DNA from: Gallionellaceae bacterium
GTDB lineage: Bacteria; Pseudomonadota; Gammaproteobacteria; Burkholderiales; Gallionellaceae
DNA: 9,828 nt
Reading direction: 5' to 3'
Assembly (NCBI GenBank): GCA_021731185.1
Contig: JAKFXW010000164.1
Span: forward strand, 1-9,828
The notes under the pieces are model-generated. The model had not been told where the DNA came from, ran no database searches, and saw only the letters and a list, made by a program, of their open reading frames with translations. Positions 6,610 to 9,828 of this stretch are shown here, in pieces. Within the stretch, counting starts at the first letter, position 1, and each line of letters begins with the position of its first letter. Made by a program: the position numbers and the translations under genes.

Positions 6610-8142
6610 TTAATCGTCTTCACTCATCACCAAGCCTAAATCGAGCTGCACATCTTCATCATCATCTTTTACTTTTCCGCCATCACGCGCAGCTTCGAGT
6701 ATATTGAGGTATTCCAGCGTGATGTCACCCGTGATGTAATCGCCGTCAAAACAGGATGCTTCAAAGTATTTAATCTTGGAGTTGGGGCTGGCCATGCGTA
6801 CTGCTTCTTTTAGGTCATCAATATCTTGATACACCAATTTATCGGCACCAATCTCGCGACAAATTTCATCATCACTGCGGCCTGTCGCAATGAGTTCAGT
6901 ACGTGATGGCATGTCGATGCCATACACGTTTGGGAAACGCACTGGTGGTGCAGCCGATGCAAAATAAACTTTACGTGCGCCTGCATCGCGTGCCATCTGC
7001 ACAATCTCACGGCTGGTGGTGCCGCGCACGATGGAGTCATCAACCAGCAATACATTCTTGCCCTTGAATTCCACGCTGATTGCATTCAATTTTTGACGCA
7101 CTGATTTTTTACGCATGGCTTGCCCAGGCATAATAAATGTGCGGCCGATGTAACGATTTTTGACAAATCCTTCACGAAAGGGAATGCCCAATCTATTCGC
7201 CAGTTGTAAGGCGCTGGGGCGACTGGATTCGGGAATGGGTATGACCACGTCAATGTCATGCTTGGGCCATAGGCGCTTAATTTTATCGGCCAGCTTTTCG
7301 CCCATGTGCAAGCGTGTTTCATAAACCGAAATTCCGTTAATCACTGAGTCCGGACGTGCCAGATAGACGTACTCAAAAATACAGGGAATCAATTGCGGAT
7401 TTTCTGCGCACTGCTGACTGTATAGCTTGCCATCAAAGTCGATGAATACCGCTTCGCCAGGTGCGATGTCACGCAAAAATTTAAAGCCTAAAGTATCCAG
7501 CGCAACACTTTCAGAGGCCACCAGATATTCAATCCCCAGTTCTGTTTGATTGCTGCCCAACACTAGCGGGCGTATGCCATACGCATCGCGAAAGGCCAGC
7601 AAGCCATAGCCTGCAATGATTGCCACGACCGCATAGGCACCTTTACAACGTTTATGCACGCCCGACACGGCATCAAATATATTTTTAATATCCAGCCGAT
7701 AACGCATGGTGGAATGGGCTTGCAGCTCGTGCGCCAAGACGTTGAGCAACACTTCGGAGTCGGAGCGGGTGTTCACATGCCGCCTATCTTCCAAAAATAA
7801 TTCTTGTTGTAACTGCTCGGTGTTGGTCAAATTACCGTTGTGTCCCAGCACAATTCCAAACGGCGAGTTGACATAAAATGGTTGTGCTTCGTTGTGATCT
7901 ATTGCTGAACCAGCGGTAGGATAACGCACATGTGCAATACCTGCATTGCCGCGCAGCGCACGCATGTTGCGTGTGCGAAATACATCGCGCACCAGACCAT
8001 TGCCTTTATGCAGATGAAATGCATTGCCGTCGATGGTGGCGATGCCCGCCGCATCTTGTCCACGGTGTTGCAGCACCTGCAAACCGTCATACAGAATTTG
8101 ATTTGCCGCAGTCTGTGCGACGATGCCTAAAATGCCACACAT
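6610..8142 (-). CDS. purF: Amidophosphoribosyltransferase
   Basis: PurF makes 5-phosphoribosylamine from PRPP and glutamine, the committed first step of purine synthesis, in the cytosol. It has 510 residues (E. coli 505). It begins MCGILG with the nucleophile at C2, so there is no propeptide, as in the E. coli type and unlike the B. subtilis type. The class II glutaminase half shows HVRYPTAG (71-78), GHNGNLTN (100-107) and TRSDSE (125-130). The phosphoribosyltransferase half carries the PRPP loop VLLVDDSIVRGTTS (364-377). No Fe-S cluster cysteine pattern like that of the Bacillus enzyme is apparent. The C-terminus is acidic (DDDEDVQLDLG). It starts 22 bp after cvpA, consistent with a folC-SPOR-cvpA-purF transcript; GGA lies about 9 nt before the ATG. 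No PurR operator or purine riboswitch was recognised. Confidence 0.97.
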   Translation of the reverse strand: MCGILGIVAQTAANQILYDGLQVLQHRGQDAAGIATIDGNAFHLHKGNGLVRDVFRTRNMRALRGNAGIAHVRYPTAGSAIDHNEAQPFYVNSPFGIVLGHNGNLTNTEQLQQELFLEDRRHVNTRSDSEVLLNVLAHELQAHSTMRYRLDIKNIFDAVSGVHKRCKGAYAVVAIIAGYGLLAFRDAYGIRPLVLGSNQTELGIEYLVASESVALDTLGFKFLRDIAPGEAVFIDFDGKLYSQQCAENPQLIPCIFEYVYLARPDSVINGISVYETRLHMGEKLADKIKRLWPKHDIDVVIPIPESSRPSALQLANRLGIPFREGFVKNRYIGRTFIMPGQAMRKKSVRQKLNAISVEFKGKNVLLVDDSIVRGTTSREIVQMARDAGARKVYFASAAPPVRFPNVYGIDMPSRTELIATGRSDDEICREIGADKLVYQDIDDLKEAVRMASPNSKIKYFEASCFDGDYITGDITLEYLNILEAARDGGKVKDDDEDVQLDLGLVMSEDD

Positions 8143-8164
8143 ATTTTATTTTCCGTGAACATAT

Positions 8165-8659
8165 TTACCCGTAACGTATATGCTTGGACACACCCTCTGG
8201 TAACCAAACTAAACTAGCTAAAGCTAATTCCTGCAACGGCTTGCTTAGTGTTGCCTCGCGCCAGATTGGATCCTTTGGCCAGCTGGTCAGCCCCGCTATC
8301 AGCACCAACACCAGTACCAGCATCGTACCGCGCGCGATTCCAAACAGTGCGCCCAACACCCAAACTGTCCATCCCAGATTACCTAATTTGGTGATAGCTT
8401 TGGATATAAACCATGCGATCGAGCTGCTTAAAAAAAGAGTGGTAATAAATAATATTACGTAAGCAATCGCAGTTCTAATATCTGCCACAGTAATCAAGGC
8501 TGGCAGCATCGCTGCAACATCCGCTGCCAACCAGCGCGCTATCAGAAACGCTGACAGCCAACCCAATAATGCCAACACTTCATAAATAATGCCGCGCCAC
8601 ATTCCCAGCAGCATCGACATAACAACAATTGCAATGACTGTGTAATCAAATCCGGTCAC
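8165..8659 (-). CDS. cvpA: CvpA family inner-membrane protein
   Basis: CvpA is a small multi-spanning inner-membrane protein, named for its need in colicin V export and often found next to purF; its molecular activity is not settled. With GTG at 8659 as start the protein has 164 residues (E. coli 162) and begins TGFDYTVIAIVVMSMLLGMWRGI, the normal family N-terminus. A longer frame from TTG at 8695 would add 12 residues inside the upstream gene and is unlikely. There are about four hydrophobic segments: residues 5-25, 28-48, 63-83 and 100-123. The GTG lies one base after the TAA of the SPOR gene, which points to coupled translation; no strong Shine-Dalgarno is seen. purF follows after 22 bp. 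Confidence 0.9.
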   Translation of the reverse strand: MTGFDYTVIAIVVMSMLLGMWRGIIYEVLALLGWLSAFLIARWLAADVAAMLPALITVADIRTAIAYVILFITTLFLSSSIAWFISKAITKLGNLGWTVWVLGALFGIARGTMLVLVLVLIAGLTSWPKDPIWREATLSKPLQELALASLVWLPEGVSKHIRYG

Positions 8660-8660
8660 G

Positions 8661-9389
8661 TTAATTCGCCATATTTGCTGTGGGTGAAATAACAACTGGC
8701 ATTAATCCTTGCGCCTCTAATTTTTTCAGCACTTTGTCTGCTGCCGCTTTAGTAGAATAAGGTCCGACGCGCACGCGAGTCTTGTCATCTATTTTTTCTG
8801 TATAGGCTTTGATATTCATTTGGCTTAATTGAATCTTTAAATCATTCGCGGAATTAGCATTGGTAAATGCGCCTACCTGTATAACAAAACTTTCAGAATT
8901 TTTTGTGAGTTGCCGCACGGGAGGCTTAGCCGGAGCAGCAGCAACTTTGTTGGGTGCAGGGTGAGTAAGTGCTTTCGCTGGCGCAGCTTTCTCCTTCGTC
9001 GCAGCAGGTGCAATAGAAACAGTGCCTGAGAGAGCTTCAACTGGCGGCACTGTAGGCTTGACAGAAACAGTAGGTGCGCTAGCTGTAGATGTAGATGTAC
9101 TTGCAGCAGGCGTGCTAGCAGTCGGTATTGAAGTCTCGGACGCGCGCCCGGATAAATCTGAAATTTCTATTTCAACAGGCGCAGCAGTCGGAAGTTTAGG
9201 ATTAAATTCGCCCGCAGTTTCTTTATCAGGTATGCGTAAATCAATGTCCGGTTTTATAAAACCAGGTTCACTATCCAAAACTATGGGTAACATCACCACA
9301 ATAATTGTGGTGAGCGTCACCGCTCCCACCAAGCGTCGCCTTGATAAACGCTTCATTTTTTCTGCATCATCCATGGTCGATTTTGACAT
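8661..9389 (-). CDS. DedD-like SPOR domain protein
   Basis: This is a single-pass inner-membrane protein expected to bind denuded septal peptidoglycan glycans through its SPOR domain, with a role in or near cell division. It has 242 residues: a short basic cytoplasmic tail with RLSRRR (14-19), one membrane segment (about 20-38), a Pro/Ala/Ser/Thr-rich periplasmic linker (about 66-160), and a SPOR domain at 166-235 starting ESFVIQVGAF and containing RVRVGPYSTKAAADKVLKKL. AGGG is well placed before the ATG at 9389. Its place between folC and cvpA matches dedD in gammaproteobacteria, but SPOR linkers diverge so quickly that orthology rests on position and architecture only. The linker is the least conserved part and has long antisense open frames that are not genes. 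Confidence 0.88.
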   Translation of the reverse strand: MSKSTMDDAEKMKRLSRRRLVGAVTLTTIIVVMLPIVLDSEPGFIKPDIDLRIPDKETAGEFNPKLPTAAPVEIEISDLSGRASETSIPTASTPAASTSTSTASAPTVSVKPTVPPVEALSGTVSIAPAATKEKAAPAKALTHPAPNKVAAAPAKPPVRQLTKNSESFVIQVGAFTNANSANDLKIQLSQMNIKAYTEKIDDKTRVRVGPYSTKAAADKVLKKLEAQGLMPVVISPTANMAN

Positions 9390-9421
9390 TTTTCATCCCT
9401 ACCTTTTATCACGGTGCCAAT

Positions 9422-9448
9422 TCCGCCCAACCTTCGGTTGGATGCGGA
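9422..9448. other. Hairpin between folC and the SPOR gene, flanked by 9-bp direct repeats
   Basis: TCCGC + CCAACC (9422-9432) pairs with GGTTGG + GCGGA (9436-9448) around a three-base loop with an AT bulge at 9442-9443, giving 11 pairs. It begins four bases after the folC stop on the minus strand. No T run follows on either strand, so termination is unlikely; mRNA processing or stability is possible. CCTACCTTT occurs at 9398-9406 and again at 9452-9460, a 9-bp direct repeat on either side of the hairpin. Confidence 0.45.
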
Positions 9449-9452
9449 TTGC

Positions 9453-9828
9453 CTACCTTTGGTGCAGCCCTCGCGCGCGCATCACTTCTGCCACTGTGTA
9501 GAAGGATCCAAAGGCGACAATTCTATCATTTTCACTAGCCTGATTGCAGGCACTCTGCACTGCCTCAGCAATTGTGACGAAGGATAACGCCGATAAGCCT
9601 TCACCCTGCAGCACTGCCGCCATCTCGGCGGAAGTCGCGCCGCGCACCGCATCTATTCCTGCCACCAACCACACGTCAATTTTTTTTGCCAGCGCCCGCA
9701 CCACACCCACCTGATCTTTGTCTTTAAGCATAGAGAAGATGGCAAAAGTTTTACTTTGCTTGGTTACATCATTTTGCGACATATCCGCCAGATTTTTCGC
9801 CAGTGCGTGCGCGGCATGTGGATTATGT
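9453..9828 (-). CDS. folC: Dihydrofolate synthase / folylpolyglutamate synthase, C-terminal 124 residues (5' part outside window)
   Basis: FolC adds glutamate to dihydropteroate and then polyglutamylates folates; it belongs to the Mur ligase superfamily. Only the C-terminal domain is seen. The frame enters at the window edge with HNPHAAHALAKNL, the conserved AHNP element of FolC, then continues with FAIFSMLKDKDQVGVVRAL, the FGALADKD-like strand-turn of the family, and ends GSFYTVAEVMRARG, where the G-S-F/L-Y/F-x-V-A-E ending is characteristic. The ATG at 9782 is internal and not a start. It is the first gene seen of the minus-strand block, 63 bp before the SPOR gene, the order known from Pseudomonas (folC, SPOR, cvpA, purF, metZ). 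Confidence 0.94.
   Translation of the reverse strand, partial: HNPHAAHALAKNLADMSQNDVTKQSKTFAIFSMLKDKDQVGVVRALAKKIDVWLVAGIDAVRGATSAEMAAVLQGEGLSALSFVTIAEAVQSACNQASENDRIVAFGSFYTVAEVMRARGLHQR

Noticed and set aside
8660..8695. TTG start for cvpA at 8695
   Set aside because: It would place 12 non-family residues inside the upstream SPOR gene; GTG at 8659 gives the normal CvpA N-terminus.
9022..9501. 159-codon plus-strand open frame opposite the SPOR gene
   Set aside because: It is the antisense shadow of the low-complexity Pro/Ala/Ser/Thr linker and membrane segment, with no recognisable domain.
1..9828. tRNA, rRNA, CRISPR array, prophage or defence system
   Set aside because: Both strands were read for these and nothing matching was found; apart from the left-edge gene and the repeats, the window is ordinary conserved chromosome.

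Overview
The window looks like core chromosome of a betaproteobacterium. The protein sequences read as beta/gamma-type, base composition is close to even, and the minus-strand order folC - SPOR protein - cvpA - purF - metZ is the arrangement known from Pseudomonas and many betaproteobacteria. An order such as Nitrosomonadales is plausible, but that placement is inference. There is no phage, plasmid or CRISPR material.

Layout. Positions 1-926 (minus) hold a gene cut by the window edge. It encodes an exported protein with two CxxCH haem c motifs followed by a formylglycine-generating-enzyme-like (SUMF1) domain. Positions 927-1303 are intergenic and carry a 13-bp tandem repeat, a hairpin and a 126-bp MITE-like element with 22-bp terminal inverted repeats just upstream of map. 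Then come map (1304-2095) and glnD (2101-4638) on the plus strand, 5 bp apart and probably co-transcribed. They face a minus-strand block, reading right to left: folC (partial, 9828-9453), a DedD-like SPOR protein, cvpA, purF, then metZ and pncC (cinA C-terminal type).

The most notable regulatory feature lies in the 215-bp gap between purF and metZ. It holds a promoter-like sequence, a SAM-II (metA-motif) riboswitch aptamer that matches the family in helix layout, loop lengths and conserved bases, and an overlapping antiterminator/terminator pair ending in seven T. The arrangement predicts that S-adenosylmethionine stops transcription of metZ, and of pncC 18 bp downstream, while purF and its upstream genes are unaffected.

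Functionally, the minus block combines folate polyglutamylation (folC), septal peptidoglycan binding (SPOR), an inner-membrane protein (cvpA), the first step of purine synthesis (purF), sulfur assimilation into homocysteine (metZ) and pyridine-nucleotide salvage (pncC). The plus block holds N-terminal methionine removal (map) and the uridylyltransferase sensor of nitrogen status (glnD). The two least ordinary items are the cytochrome c-SUMF1 protein at the left edge and the SAM-II riboswitch before metZ.
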